A stretch of 31,666 nt of DNA from a virus. A program made the translations under genes and the position numbers. Of the stretch, positions 15,093 through 23,916 are shown piece after piece. The stretch spans positions 1 through 31,666 of IMG/VR virus record IMGVR_UViG_3300029624_000082. The stretch is one strand, 5' to 3'. How positions within the stretch are numbered: position 1 is the stretch's first letter; every line of letters begins with the position of its first letter. The notes under the pieces were generated by a model. The model did not search any database. It was not told where the DNA came from and saw only the letters and a list, made by a program, of their open reading frames with translations.

Positions 15093-15553
15093 TGCCGCTC
15101 GCTACCAACGCCCGGTCAATGTACCCCTCGGAGATCGTGGATCGACTCGAGGAGATCATCGAGTCCACTGACTGGCTGGTCTCGCACCATGCTTACCCCG
15201 ACTTCCCGCCGGGCAAGGATTCGGGCGATGTGACACACCGGTCCTTTGCCGTCGGGATCACGTCGACCAATTTCCTCCCTCCGGACCGTCAGCTGCGAGG
15301 GGGTCCGGGCCTGCACGCAGAGTCTAGTGTGGTCGTGCGCTGGCTGGCAGATCTGCAGCCCGACGACAAGCGTGGGTCCTATCAGGCTGCGCTCGATCTC
15401 GAGGTGGATCTGGTCACGCGGATCATCTACGGCGAGCGCGACCCCAACCTGCTGTTCAGACTGGACTCGAGCCGGCGCGTGGCGCTCTCTGAGACCACGC
15501 TGCAGGGCGAGGTCCTGTTGACCGTCCGACACTTCTACCCAATCGAGGAATGA
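15092..15553 (+). CDS. Tail terminator / head-tail completion protein
   Basis: A 153-residue protein whose ATG overlaps the previous stop (TGATG). It has an N-terminal helix (PSEIVDRLEEIIESTDWLV), strands with VVVRWLADLQPDD, a helix (SYQAALDLEVDLVTRIIYG) and a final strand TLQGEVLLTVRHFYPIEE. This alpha/beta order, with a helix followed by a concluding beta strand, fits tail terminators of the lambda gpU type, which cap the tube and join it to the head. It lies between the connector and the tail tube, as expected. Confidence 0.65.
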   Translation: MPLATNARSMYPSEIVDRLEEIIESTDWLVSHHAYPDFPPGKDSGDVTHRSFAVGITSTNFLPPDRQLRGGPGLHAESSVVVRWLADLQPDDKRGSYQAALDLEVDLVTRIIYGERDPNLLFRLDSSRRVALSETTLQGEVLLTVRHFYPIEE

Positions 15554-15554
15554 C

Positions 15555-16091
15555 ATGGCTGTATCCGGATTCGTCAAGACCAATACCTGCGGACAGATCG
15601 AGCTGGCCGATGGCACGGGTACCCCCGTCACCCTGACGCTGGCGTATGACCGAGGCGATCTCTCGCTGTCTGGGGTCGCTCCAGTCCTCAACGAGCGCGT
15701 GGCCATCGAGCGGCGCGGCAAATTCATCAACCTCGCACACGGCGCCCGATCCTATCCGACGGTCTCGTTCTCGTGCTGGTTCACCGAGTTCGGCGACTCC
15801 GGTACGGCGCCCGGCAACATTCTCACGTTCCTGCAGCGCACGACCGGCTCGGCGTACGAGGACAACGAGTCGACGCTCGGGAGTGGCGCGAAGGTGCCCT
15901 ATACCGTCGACATCACGTACACCATCGAGGGCACGGATTGGGGCGACAGCTCCGACCACACCTTTACGCTGCACGATGTGGACTTCTCGATCGACTCCTT
16001 CACGGAGGCCGCCGAGGGCTGCTCGATCGCGCTCACGGGTACGATCTACGGCGAGATCGATGGTGACCTCGAGATGGACGAGATCGCATGA
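15555..16091 (+). CDS. Major tail tube protein
   Basis: A 178-residue, beta-rich protein placed directly before the tail chaperone. Strands include TPVTLTLAYDRGDLSLSG, GARSYPTVSFSCWFTEFG, KVPYTVDITYTIEG and CSIALTGTIYGEIDGD, the pattern of a tube-forming beta sandwich. The ATG lies two bases after the preceding stop. The stop (TGA at 16089-16091) is followed at once by the parS-like palindromes. The assignment rests on size, composition and order. Confidence 0.75.
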   Translation: MAVSGFVKTNTCGQIELADGTGTPVTLTLAYDRGDLSLSGVAPVLNERVAIERRGKFINLAHGARSYPTVSFSCWFTEFGDSGTAPGNILTFLQRTTGSAYEDNESTLGSGAKVPYTVDITYTIEGTDWGDSSDHTFTLHDVDFSIDSFTEAAEGCSIALTGTIYGEIDGDLEMDEIA

Positions 16092-16094
16092 TCA

Positions 16095-16126
16095 TGTTCC
16101 ACGTGGAACAGTGTTCCACGTGGAAC
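16095..16126. promoter_or_regulatory. parS-like palindrome pair
   Basis: TGTTCCACGTGGAACA (16095-16110, perfect 16-bp palindrome) and GTTCCACGTGGAAC (16113-16126, 14 bp) lie between the tail tube stop and the AAGGAG (16128-16133) of the tail chaperone. The bacterial parS consensus is TGTTTCACGTGAAACA, so each half-site differs at one base. In RNA each could form GUUCC/GGAAC around ACGU. Confidence 0.7.
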
Positions 16127-16138
16127 CAAGGAGAGGGA

Positions 16139-16525
16139 ATGGAAGATCGAACGCTGCTCGGACGGCCCGTAGACCTGGTCACGCCCGCCAGCCTGTCAGA
16201 TCGATACACGCTCGGCGAGCTGCAGTCGAGCGGGCATGCGATGGTTCGGTGGCAGGGATTCGCGATCGCGATCGCGTGGCCTCGGCTGCGGCGAGCGCTC
16301 GCGAGCAAGGGGATCCACTACCGGGGCGACGCGAGCGCGTACGGAGCGGCCGCGTTCGACTACCTCATTGCCCAGGGCGCGAGCTTTCAGGACGTTGTCG
16401 AGGTCGCTACCGAAGCCGTCGCGAAGGTGCTCGATGACCTTCCCGGCGTCGAGCTCCCCGCGTCTGATACGGAGCTCGATGAAGCCCTGGGAAACTCCGA
16501 GACCGACACGGAGGGCTCGGACTGA
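16139..16525 (+). CDS. Tail assembly chaperone (frame-0 product, gpG-like)
   Basis: A 128-residue protein. ATG at 16139 is preferred over in-frame ATGs at 16088 and 16094 because AAGGAGAGG stands just before it and the earlier start would translate the palindromes. It starts MEDRTLLGRPVDLVTPASLS, has a helical middle (RGDASAYGAAAFDYLIAQGAS) and an acidic end (DTELDEALGNSETDTEGSD). Position between tube and tape measure, acidic C-terminus and the slippery site before its stop identify it as the gpG-type chaperone that coats the tape measure during tail assembly. Confidence 0.8.
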   Translation: MEDRTLLGRPVDLVTPASLSDRYTLGELQSSGHAMVRWQGFAIAIAWPRLRRALASKGIHYRGDASAYGAAAFDYLIAQGASFQDVVEVATEAVAKVLDDLPGVELPASDTELDEALGNSETDTEGSD

Positions 16526-16680
16526 TCGCGATGGACATAGAGTCGGCATGGGGCAAGGAGCCGGGGTGGTATGCTGCCCAGCAGCCGAGCGTGCGTCGCG
16601 ACCTGCTGATCTGGTACGTGTGGAGACGAAGAGAGGAGGAGGCACAGCGTGGCACGAACGTACCGCAGCGGCGGCGCTGA
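16139..16680 (+). CDS. Frameshifted tail assembly chaperone (gpGT-like fusion)
   Basis: Frame 0 is read from 16139 to 16495, then -1 from 16495 to the TGA at 16678-16680, for 180 residues. The T part starts LRDRHGGLGLIAMDIESAW and contains the helical, basic segment PSVRRDLLIWYVWRRREEE, ending NVPQRRR. In known phages the T extension recruits the tape measure and the tube protein, and a low frameshift rate sets the G to GT ratio. The ATG at 16531 inside the T frame could also be used, but has no Shine-Dalgarno. The end overlaps the next gene by 32 bases. Confidence 0.75.
16489..16495 (+). promoter_or_regulatory. -1 ribosomal frameshift site GGGAAAC
   Basis: The heptamer is read G GGA AAC in the chaperone frame (codons GGA at 16490, AAC at 16493), a canonical X XXY YYZ site; lambda uses GGGAAAG at the same place. 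The -1 frame is open from 16483 to 16680, and the frame-0 stop is 30 bases downstream, so a slip here gives a longer fusion. Confidence 0.8.
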
Positions 16681-17047
16681 GGTGGATCTCGACGCCGGCG
16701 GCCTCGAACGGCTGATCGGCAAAGCCAGCTCCTCAGCTCCTCGAGCTGCAGCTGACCGGATGCTAATCGAGCTCGACGCGATCGTCGCCGAGGCTCGCCG
16801 ATCGTGGGGCGTCAAGACGGGCCGCACCCGCCGGTCCCTGAGGGTCGTCAAGCAAGAGGTGGACGGGTCGTATACGCTGACGGTCCAGGCGAGCGGGGAT
16901 GAGCTCCCGAACCAGCGTCGACGCGGTGCAGAGGCCGGCTACTGGGAGAGCCTGATCGCTCGACCGATCCGAGACCGATCAGCCGAGCTCGGCGACTTGG
17001 CACTTGGCGCCTACGTTGCAGATCTCCGGAGCGTGACGCGTGGCTAG
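16649..17047 (+). CDS. Hypothetical tail/connector protein (HK97 gp10-like pattern)
   Basis: A 132-residue protein with GTG start at 16649, six bases after GGAGGAGG. It is alpha/beta: a helix over APRAAADRMLIELDAIVAEARRSW, then KTGRTRRSLRVVKQEVDGSYTLTV, where the TGR(T/S)RRS segment resembles the HK97 gp10 / tail-completion family, then a C-terminal helix. A completion protein normally lies before the tail tube, so its place between the chaperone and the tape measure is unusual. Function is tentative. Confidence 0.6.
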   Translation: MARTYRSGGAEVDLDAGGLERLIGKASSSAPRAAADRMLIELDAIVAEARRSWGVKTGRTRRSLRVVKQEVDGSYTLTVQASGDELPNQRRRGAEAGYWESLIARPIRDRSAELGDLALGAYVADLRSVTRG

Positions 17048-19172
17048 GGAGACGCTCCGGTTCGGGATCTCGGGCGACTCGAGCGACGCAGTATCGGCGC
17101 TGCGAGACATCATGACGGAGGCGCAGTCATCGGCGTCCGGGATGGCTCGCTCGCTCGGGTCTAGCTTCGACCGGGTGCGGAAGCAGGCGCAGACCGCCGG
17201 GAAGACGGTCGGCTCGACCATGCAGGCCGGATTCCGCAAGGCGGCCAAGGCCGGACAGAGCGTGGTCCGCGTCAGCAGCAAGATCAGCGCAGGCGTGCTC
17301 GCTGCTGGCGCCGCGTTCGCTGCGTTTGCTGATCAGGTCGCCGGGACGGTCGACGAGATCAATACGCTGGCCGCGGCTAGCGGGCTCTCGTCCAGATCAA
17401 TCGCTGGTCTCAGGACAATCGCTGCGCAGACCAACAAAGACCTAGCCTCGATCGTGCCCAAAGACCTCGCCAAACGGATGCTCGAGGCGAGCCAGGGCGC
17501 AGGCGAGGCAAGGCTCGCCTATGATGCGCTTGGCTTCTCGGTCCGCGGCGCAACCGGCGAGCTGAAATCAGTCGACGAGGCCCTGCCAGAGCTGATCGAC
17601 AAGATCATGGCTGTCGAGAGCTCCACCGAGCGTGCCGCAATCGCAGAGCGTGCTTTCGGCGCCGAGGGTCGCGAAATGCTCTCGGCATTTTCGGACTCGG
17701 ACGATCTGGCTCGCGCGGTGGACCTGACCAATCTGTTTGGCGCAGACGTCGGGCCGAAGGCGACCGCTGCCGCCAACGCCTGGTTTCAGGCGACGGGTAC
17801 GCTAACGACGGTCATGGAGGGCGCAGCTAGCGCGATCTTCAACGCGCTAGGTCCACCAGCGACTAAGGCGATCAGGAATTTCACCCTCGGATTTGTCTTC
17901 CTGTTCGAAAAGGTTCGAGCGCTGATCGGACTGTTCCCGCTGCTCGGGGACATTGTCTCAGACGTCATGTCTGGGAACATCGGCCTCACAGAGGGCTGGC
18001 AGCAGGCGACCGATGGGGTGGCCCGCGCCCACGAACAGGCGATGGCCAAGGCCAAGTCGTTCTCCGGTGTCACCTCCGACGTCGGAGAGGCAACCAAGGA
18101 AACTGGCGAAGAAACCCAGGAAGCGAGCAAGAAGGTTGAGTCTCTGGTCGCCGCATTGGATCGGCAGCGAGCCGCGGCTCAACCCGCGGCGAGGGCCACT
18201 GAAGATCTGAGCGAGTCCGTTGAGGCAATGCACGGGGTGGTCAGCGAGACGCCGGATGTCTTCGCTGGTGCCAGACAGGCGATGAGCGAGGCATCGGACG
18301 CGATGGCCGACCCGGTGCTCGGCGACCCCGAAGAGCGGCGCGAAGGCATCATGAACCTGGCCGATTATGCGGTCGGTCAGTTTCAATCAATGTTTGCATC
18401 AATCGCAGATCTGCGCGCAGAAGCGATCGAGCAGGAGTATGAAGCGGAGGTCGCAGCGGCCGATGCGATCCTGCAGACGCGCCTCGATGCCGCTCGATCA
18501 GCGTTCGAGGCCGAGACCGAGCAGCACGAGATGCGGATCGGCTACTTCGAGCGGCTCCGCGACGAGGGGCGGATCACCGGCGAGGCTGCTCGCGAGCGCA
18601 TCGCTGCCGAGCGCCAGGCCGTGCAGGACGCCGCAAAGCAACGGGTCCAGGCCGAAAAGCAGGCGAGGAAGGAAGCCAAGAAGACGAGGAGAGAAGAAGC
18701 CAAGCAGGCCAAGAAGCAGTTCCGCTTGGTCAAGGCGATCCGGATCGGACAGGCGATCATCGACGCGGCCTCCGCAGCCCTGGCGATGATCCCAGGCTTT
18801 GCGTTTCTCGGCCCGGGCGCTCCGGCGGCTGCAGCCGTGGCCGCCAGCGCAGCGCTCGGCGCGCAGATCGCCGTGATCGCAAAGCAGAAGCCACCGTCAT
18901 TTGCGACCGGTGGTGTGGTCAGCCCATCGGCAGGTGCGCGCTCCGGACACGTGCCAGCCTATCTCGAGCCTGGCGAGGGCGTGGCATCGAGGCGCGCGAT
19001 GGGAGACCCCGACTTCCAGCGAGCTCTGCAGGCCGCCAATCGTGGAGAGCATGGGATGGCTGGCGCCCCGAATGAGGTCCGCGTGGTCGTGCGGTATGAT
19101 GACTCCATCGATCGCATCGTAGTCGAGCAGGACCGGGTCTCGCCCGGCCGGATGGGTAGGAGGCGGCCGTGA
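17040..19172 (+). CDS. Tape measure protein
   Basis: A 710-residue protein, GTG start at 17040 overlapping the previous stop (GTGGCTAG). It follows the chaperone genes and is almost wholly helical. There is an N-terminal phage-like segment (ALRDIMTEAQSSASGMARSL), Ala-rich hydrophobic helices (VLAAGAAFAAFADQVAG; AIFNALGPPATKAIRNFTLG; LGFVFLFEKVRALIGLFPLL), a long highly charged coiled coil (about residues 460-570, with KQARKEAKKTRREEAKQAK) and hydrophobic helices near the end (IIDAASAALAMIPGFAFLG). Hydrophobic stretches may enter the host membrane during DNA injection. The known 1.5 angstrom per residue ratio would give a tail of roughly 100 nm. Confidence 0.9.
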   Translation: MARETLRFGISGDSSDAVSALRDIMTEAQSSASGMARSLGSSFDRVRKQAQTAGKTVGSTMQAGFRKAAKAGQSVVRVSSKISAGVLAAGAAFAAFADQVAGTVDEINTLAAASGLSSRSIAGLRTIAAQTNKDLASIVPKDLAKRMLEASQGAGEARLAYDALGFSVRGATGELKSVDEALPELIDKIMAVESSTERAAIAERAFGAEGREMLSAFSDSDDLARAVDLTNLFGADVGPKATAAANAWFQATGTLTTVMEGAASAIFNALGPPATKAIRNFTLGFVFLFEKVRALIGLFPLLGDIVSDVMSGNIGLTEGWQQATDGVARAHEQAMAKAKSFSGVTSDVGEATKETGEETQEASKKVESLVAALDRQRAAAQPAARATEDLSESVEAMHGVVSETPDVFAGARQAMSEASDAMADPVLGDPEERREGIMNLADYAVGQFQSMFASIADLRAEAIEQEYEAEVAAADAILQTRLDAARSAFEAETEQHEMRIGYFERLRDEGRITGEAARERIAAERQAVQDAAKQRVQAEKQARKEAKKTRREEAKQAKKQFRLVKAIRIGQAIIDAASAALAMIPGFAFLGPGAPAAAAVAASAALGAQIAVIAKQKPPSFATGGVVSPSAGARSGHVPAYLEPGEGVASRRAMGDPDFQRALQAANRGEHGMAGAPNEVRVVVRYDDSIDRIVVEQDRVSPGRMGRRRP

Positions 19173-22100
19173 CCCCAGGTTTCGGCATTGTGGCGCTGGA
19201 TGGTCGGCTATCGTTCGACTGGTCGACCGAGATCGGCACAGATGGCGTGACCTACTCTCAGGCGGGGCCGGGTCCGGGCCACCCGATCCGCAGCGAGGCG
19301 AGCTCGGAGTGGCTCCCGTTTGCGGCGGGGGCGCAGACGGCAGGCGTGCAGCTGCGCACGATTCGAGCGGGGTACCCGGGTCGTGATGGAGCCTCGGTCG
19401 CTGCTCGTCTCGAGTCCGAGACCGCGCTGACTGACTGGCGCGGATGGGACGAGCCCGTACTGGTCGCGGATGCATGGGAGGTCGACGGGGCGGAGAGTGT
19501 GGGCTACGCGCAGGTGACGCGCCTGCCCGACACCGATGAGCTCGTCATCTCCACGACGGCCGGTGGACTGACCAACGGGGAAATCTGGGTCTTCAACCCG
19601 CGTACGGAGGAGTTCCGCGGGCCGTATGATTGGTCTGCCGAAGAGGACTCGGCGGGACAGCCGTATGCCGCGGTCTGGGATCCGGAGTCGAGCCGCATGA
19701 CGTGGCTGGTGGGGGCCGGATCGGTCGCCGCTGGTGACCGCGCGGGCTACGTGGCCTACCGCGCTGACGAGCGCGTATTCGATCCGGCTAACGGTAGCCT
19801 CCGGATCATGTCGGTCGGATGGCCGTCTGAGGAGATCACCACCGCAGCCGGCACGCCCGACTCGCTGGATCGCCTCTCGATTGCCGCAAAGCGAGGCGCG
19901 AACTGGCTTGCCTTCTGGCGCGTCGAGGACCAAGACGTCACACTGCAGATGCAGTCCTCGGATCGAGGAGCCACCTGGCAGCTCGTCGAGTCGATCGCTG
20001 ATTCGGTGGCCGACCAATTCCGCGTCGTCGCTACGGACACCGGGTTCGCGGTCGCCTATATCGATACGGGCGCCTCGAACCAGGCCCGGTGCAGGCTGCT
20101 GTCGACAGCGGGCGCGCTATGGAGCGAGGCGAGCGGCGTCGATATCGTGACGCTCGGGTGCTCTCACGTGCATGTGGACGTCGATGGAGACGGGGTCCTG
20201 TATGCGCTCGCGATGGATGACACGGACTTCTGCCGGTGGCTCGTGTCGCGATCGCTGGATGGGGGCGCGTCATGGGATCAGTACGAGAGCAGCGCACTCC
20301 CCGACACGAGCGAGGCGTGGCCCAGCCTGCTCCCGCAAGTCGATGACATCTGCTGCGCCAATGGTGCTGTCTACGCAGTGGTGGCGACGACCCCTCGAGT
20401 AGGAGTCATCCGCCTTGGCGGATGGACAAACGTGGAGCACGCAGGCCGCCTCGATCGCGCGGCAAGCAGGCTCGATCGCTTCGGGTGGGGCGGCCTGGGC
20501 ACCGGAGGCGAGGCGTACATTCGGGTGATCGACGCCAACCTGCTGAACTGGGACTGGACCTTTACGACCAGCCCTTCGGACTACTGGACCTCGCCGACGT
20601 CTTCACTCATCCGCACGGCCGGATGGGGCAAGGTGACCTATCAGTCTGGCGGCGAGGCCGATAGCGGCGTGTCGACCGGATTCGAGTGGGGATGTCTCGA
20701 GCAGGCCGGTGGGTTCAGCGTCCTGCTGCAGATCCTGATGGGCTCCAACGGATTCCGCGTCATAAACGGGGATGCCGACGGGCTCTTCGCTACGGTCGAC
20801 AGCCTAGACCTGTCCGTCACGCCCAGCATTTCGTTCCGGGTGCACATGGAGGGCCTGGGCACCGGAAACGGCGCGCTCTGCTCGGTATGGTACCGAGTCG
20901 AGGGCGCGGACAAGTGGACGGCAGTCTTCACCGACGAGACGCTGTCGTCTGCTGACGCTGAGATCACGACGACATACGCGCGATTTGGCGAGCTTGCCAC
21001 GCCCACGCGCACCGAGTCCTACGTGTTCGAGGCGATGACAATTGCGCAAGGGGCGTGGAATTATGGGGTCCAGAACCCGGCCGCGATCTTCGAGGCCTCC
21101 GACGATGGTGTCCGCGGCTTGTCGTACGGCAAGGCGCTGCCCGCTGATCGGCCGTACCCGCTGCCCATCCTGACTGCGGCAGCAGAGGCGGAGCCGAGCG
21201 GAGGGATCCAGGGTCAGGGGTACACGCGCGCGACCGAGATCGTGACGCTGCCGGTGCGCTACGAATACGGTGTCCACAACATCCTGCCCACGGATGCGCC
21301 GTCTCCTCGCGACGGATGGCGGAGCACGGACGACTCGGAGGCCCGATTCGCGTGGGATTGGCTCGACTATGGAGACAACGAGGCCGCGCACAACATAGGC
21401 GAGGTCATCGGATTCTACGTCCAGAGTGCCAATCCAGCAGTCTGGGTTGTCGAGCACAACAGCTCGGGCTCGTGGGAGACTACCGGTACGCTCGATCTGC
21501 GGCTGGGCACAGGGCTTTCCTTCGTGAGAAATGGTGCAACCATCCGCCCGACAGCGGGCACGGTGATCGATCGGTACATCCACGAGGGAGAGCTCGTCGG
21601 GGGCTACGTCTCGGACGGGAGCAATGCTGCCAGGATCACAAGAAACACAGGCGGATACTGGAATCCATCCGGTGACAGCAAGCGGATCCGGATCGACGTA
21701 GCGACCGACGGGGGTGCGCTGGCAGCGTCGGCTACCGAGACCGCTGAGCTGGTAGCGCCGGGGGGCGTAGTCCTGCTCGCGCTGCCCGGGATCCCGCGAC
21801 GGATCCGATTCGGCGCCGCGGCGAGCCAGGTCACGCCGTACGGCGACTATCGGCTGGGGTCGGCAGGGATCGGTCGCGTGATCGGGGTCGGTGCTGATCC
21901 AGGGTGGGGCTGGCGTCGAGAGGCGCTGCTCACTCGAGAGATCTCGCGTCGAGCCGATCAGTCGATGGACGTCCGGGTACTCGGGCCGCCTAGGACTCGA
22001 CTCACGTATGAGTGGCCAGACGGTGTGATCATGCGTGACCTGCGCAGCCGGAGCGCGGGAGACTATGAGGCCGTTGAGGTGCCCTCAACTGGAGAGGTCA

Positions 22101-22345
22101 TCGGGATGCGCGAGGACGCATACAGCTCGATGACCGGAGCGCTGATCTCGATCCTCGACCAAGGCAGGGTGCCGTGTCTCGTGATCCCGCGCCTGCCCGC
22201 CCTGGGTACCACGATCACAGATCCGTACCTCTGGCTGTACGGGCGCATCACCAGCGAGAGCCACGGGATCACCGGACTGTACGGCGACGAGGGGGACGAC
22301 GAGGTCGTACGCGTCGACGGGCTCTCCTTCGAGGAAATCGCATGA
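19169..22345 (+). CDS. Large tail-tip protein with Asp-box (sialidase-like) repeats
   Basis: A 1058-residue protein, GTG start overlapping the tape measure stop (GTGA). It is beta-rich throughout. Two Asp-box motifs are visible, SSDRGATW near residue 263 and SLDGGASW near residue 363, of the S-x-D-x-G-x-x-W type that marks turns in sialidase-like beta-propellers. Surrounding segments (VWDPESSRMTWLVGAG, DGDGVLYALAMDD) also look like propeller blades over about residues 100-430. The rest (about 430-1058) resembles carbohydrate-binding or fibre-like beta domains. A distal-tail/host-recognition role is inferred from place after the tape measure; catalytic sialidase residues were not identified. 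Confidence 0.7.
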   Translation: MTPGFGIVALDGRLSFDWSTEIGTDGVTYSQAGPGPGHPIRSEASSEWLPFAAGAQTAGVQLRTIRAGYPGRDGASVAARLESETALTDWRGWDEPVLVADAWEVDGAESVGYAQVTRLPDTDELVISTTAGGLTNGEIWVFNPRTEEFRGPYDWSAEEDSAGQPYAAVWDPESSRMTWLVGAGSVAAGDRAGYVAYRADERVFDPANGSLRIMSVGWPSEEITTAAGTPDSLDRLSIAAKRGANWLAFWRVEDQDVTLQMQSSDRGATWQLVESIADSVADQFRVVATDTGFAVAYIDTGASNQARCRLLSTAGALWSEASGVDIVTLGCSHVHVDVDGDGVLYALAMDDTDFCRWLVSRSLDGGASWDQYESSALPDTSEAWPSLLPQVDDICCANGAVYAVVATTPRVGVIRLGGWTNVEHAGRLDRAASRLDRFGWGGLGTGGEAYIRVIDANLLNWDWTFTTSPSDYWTSPTSSLIRTAGWGKVTYQSGGEADSGVSTGFEWGCLEQAGGFSVLLQILMGSNGFRVINGDADGLFATVDSLDLSVTPSISFRVHMEGLGTGNGALCSVWYRVEGADKWTAVFTDETLSSADAEITTTYARFGELATPTRTESYVFEAMTIAQGAWNYGVQNPAAIFEASDDGVRGLSYGKALPADRPYPLPILTAAAEAEPSGGIQGQGYTRATEIVTLPVRYEYGVHNILPTDAPSPRDGWRSTDDSEARFAWDWLDYGDNEAAHNIGEVIGFYVQSANPAVWVVEHNSSGSWETTGTLDLRLGTGLSFVRNGATIRPTAGTVIDRYIHEGELVGGYVSDGSNAARITRNTGGYWNPSGDSKRIRIDVATDGGALAASATETAELVAPGGVVLLALPGIPRRIRFGAAASQVTPYGDYRLGSAGIGRVIGVGADPGWGWRREALLTREISRRADQSMDVRVLGPPRTRLTYEWPDGVIMRDLRSRSAGDYEAVEVPSTGEVIGMREDAYSSMTGALISILDQGRVPCLVIPRLPALGTTITDPYLWLYGRITSESHGITGLYGDEGDDEVVRVDGLSFEEIA

Positions 22346-23874
22346 TCACGGCAGACTGGCTGCTCGACCTCGAGATCGACGGCGCGGTCTACCGGTACGC
22401 GGTCGATGACTGCGTCGTCCTCGACGCAGACGGCATCGAGCTCCGCTACCGCGGTGGTCTCTCCTCTCCGCGAGCTCTCGAGCGAGGTGTCACGACGGTG
22501 GAGCTGTCGGTCCTCGATCGGTCGGTAGACTGGCCGACCCTCGCTCGCAGGCTCCGTCGAGCGACCCTGCGCCGATGGGAGTTCGGGCAGACCATCGAAG
22601 AGGCTGCGGTCTGGACGTCAGGAGAGATTCGCGGCGTCTCGCATGGCGATCAGTTCGACCCCGTCTCGTTCGCGGTCACGTCTCCGTCCGGCGAGGAGTC
22701 GCGCGGGCAGCCCTTCCCGGATCCCTTGGCGCGCCACACCGAGGACACGTGGGGTGCGCTGGCTGCCGTCGATGCGGTCGACCTGGAAGACCTCGGCTCT
22801 CCCTACCCGATCGTGTTTGGCGAGCCGGGCAAAGACGAGACCAACGCTGGCGAGCCTGCGGTGCCGACGTTCTGCTTGTCGCGCAGCGACGATGGCACGT
22901 ACATCTTCGTGAGCGAGGGGCACATCGAGGCGTCGGAGGTGTGGGTCCACGAGCTCGAGCGCTTCGATGCGGTCGACGATCTCACGGTCAGCAAGGGCTT
23001 CGACGACCTGGGCCGGCGGATCACCTACGCGTTTGCCGGTCCTGCTACCGTCACACATTTAGATAACAACGGCGACAAGCACCGGTACTTCCTTGCGTTT
23101 CGAGAGGGCGCCGGGTTGACCGGCAACGCATGGGAGACGATCGAGTACATGCTGTCGCGATGGGCTCGCGGCGCTGTCGATTGGCGAAGGATGCGCCAAG
23201 TGGCTGGAGACCTTGCGCAGTACCAGATCGACAGCTACGTCAGCCAGCCGGTCAAAGATCCGTGGGCCTGGATCTCGAGCTGGGTCCGCGACCTGCCGTA
23301 TGAGGTGCTCCGCGGAGACCGTGGGTTCTATCTGAGGCGTCAGCGCTGGCTGCCGGCGGGCCGGCCCAGTGGAGAGTGGACCGAGGGCCGTGACGCGATC
23401 CGCATCTCCGACCGCTCGCTGCTCGAGGGCGACGTGAATGAGTACTCAGCGCGCTACCGGCCTGGTCAACAGCAGGGGGTGTGGCTGGCTCGACACACGG
23501 TCACGAGCGAAGGCGGCCCCCGCGGTCGCCCAGCCGAGGTCCGGGGCTGGAAGGGGTCGACAGTAGAGGTCGATGGGCGGTGCTCTCGCAGCTACGCCCG
23601 CTACGGATTCGCGCCCGCCAAGACGGTCGACCTAGACTGGACGTGGAGCCAGTCCACCGCGGTCGCCGTGCTCCGAGACCTGGTCGAGCGAGACGCCGTC
23701 GATCGATGGCAGACGACGTACGCGCTGCGGGGAGGATCGCGGCTCGAGCTCGGGGATGAGATCTACATCTCGGATCCCGACCTCGGAGTCGACCAACAAC
23801 TGGCTGTCGTCGGCTCGAGCCCCACGTCCGATCGCACCGACTATGCGACCGTCACGCTGTGGTATGCTGCCTAG
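22342..23874 (+). CDS. Tail tip / baseplate hub-like protein, 510 residues
   Basis: The ATG at 22342 overlaps the preceding stop (ATGA) and follows GAGGAAATCGC; the longer frame upstream is the shadow of the previous gene. Start MITADWLLDLEIDGAVYRYA is a beta-rich first domain. Middle parts include WTSGEIRGVSHGDQFDPVSF, YPIVFGEPGKDE and WARGAVDWRRMRQVAGDLAQ, and the end has RGGSRLELGDEIYISDPDLG and TVTLWYAA. The general layout, two gene lengths behind the tape measure, matches tail tip proteins (Dit/Tal class) but I cannot assign which. No catalytic motif was seen. Confidence 0.65.
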   Translation: MITADWLLDLEIDGAVYRYAVDDCVVLDADGIELRYRGGLSSPRALERGVTTVELSVLDRSVDWPTLARRLRRATLRRWEFGQTIEEAAVWTSGEIRGVSHGDQFDPVSFAVTSPSGEESRGQPFPDPLARHTEDTWGALAAVDAVDLEDLGSPYPIVFGEPGKDETNAGEPAVPTFCLSRSDDGTYIFVSEGHIEASEVWVHELERFDAVDDLTVSKGFDDLGRRITYAFAGPATVTHLDNNGDKHRYFLAFREGAGLTGNAWETIEYMLSRWARGAVDWRRMRQVAGDLAQYQIDSYVSQPVKDPWAWISSWVRDLPYEVLRGDRGFYLRRQRWLPAGRPSGEWTEGRDAIRISDRSLLEGDVNEYSARYRPGQQQGVWLARHTVTSEGGPRGRPAEVRGWKGSTVEVDGRCSRSYARYGFAPAKTVDLDWTWSQSTAVAVLRDLVERDAVDRWQTTYALRGGSRLELGDEIYISDPDLGVDQQLAVVGSSPTSDRTDYATVTLWYAA

Positions 23875-23916
23875 CAGGGACCGGTCGGCGCGGCTAGATT
23901 GGGTCGGGAGGCGCTC

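Noticed and set aside
16088-16138. Earlier ATGs for the tail chaperone, translating the palindromes
   Set aside because: The ATG at 16139 has the strong AAGGAGAGG site, and the encoded leader (FHVEQCSTWNQ) is only the palindrome read as protein.
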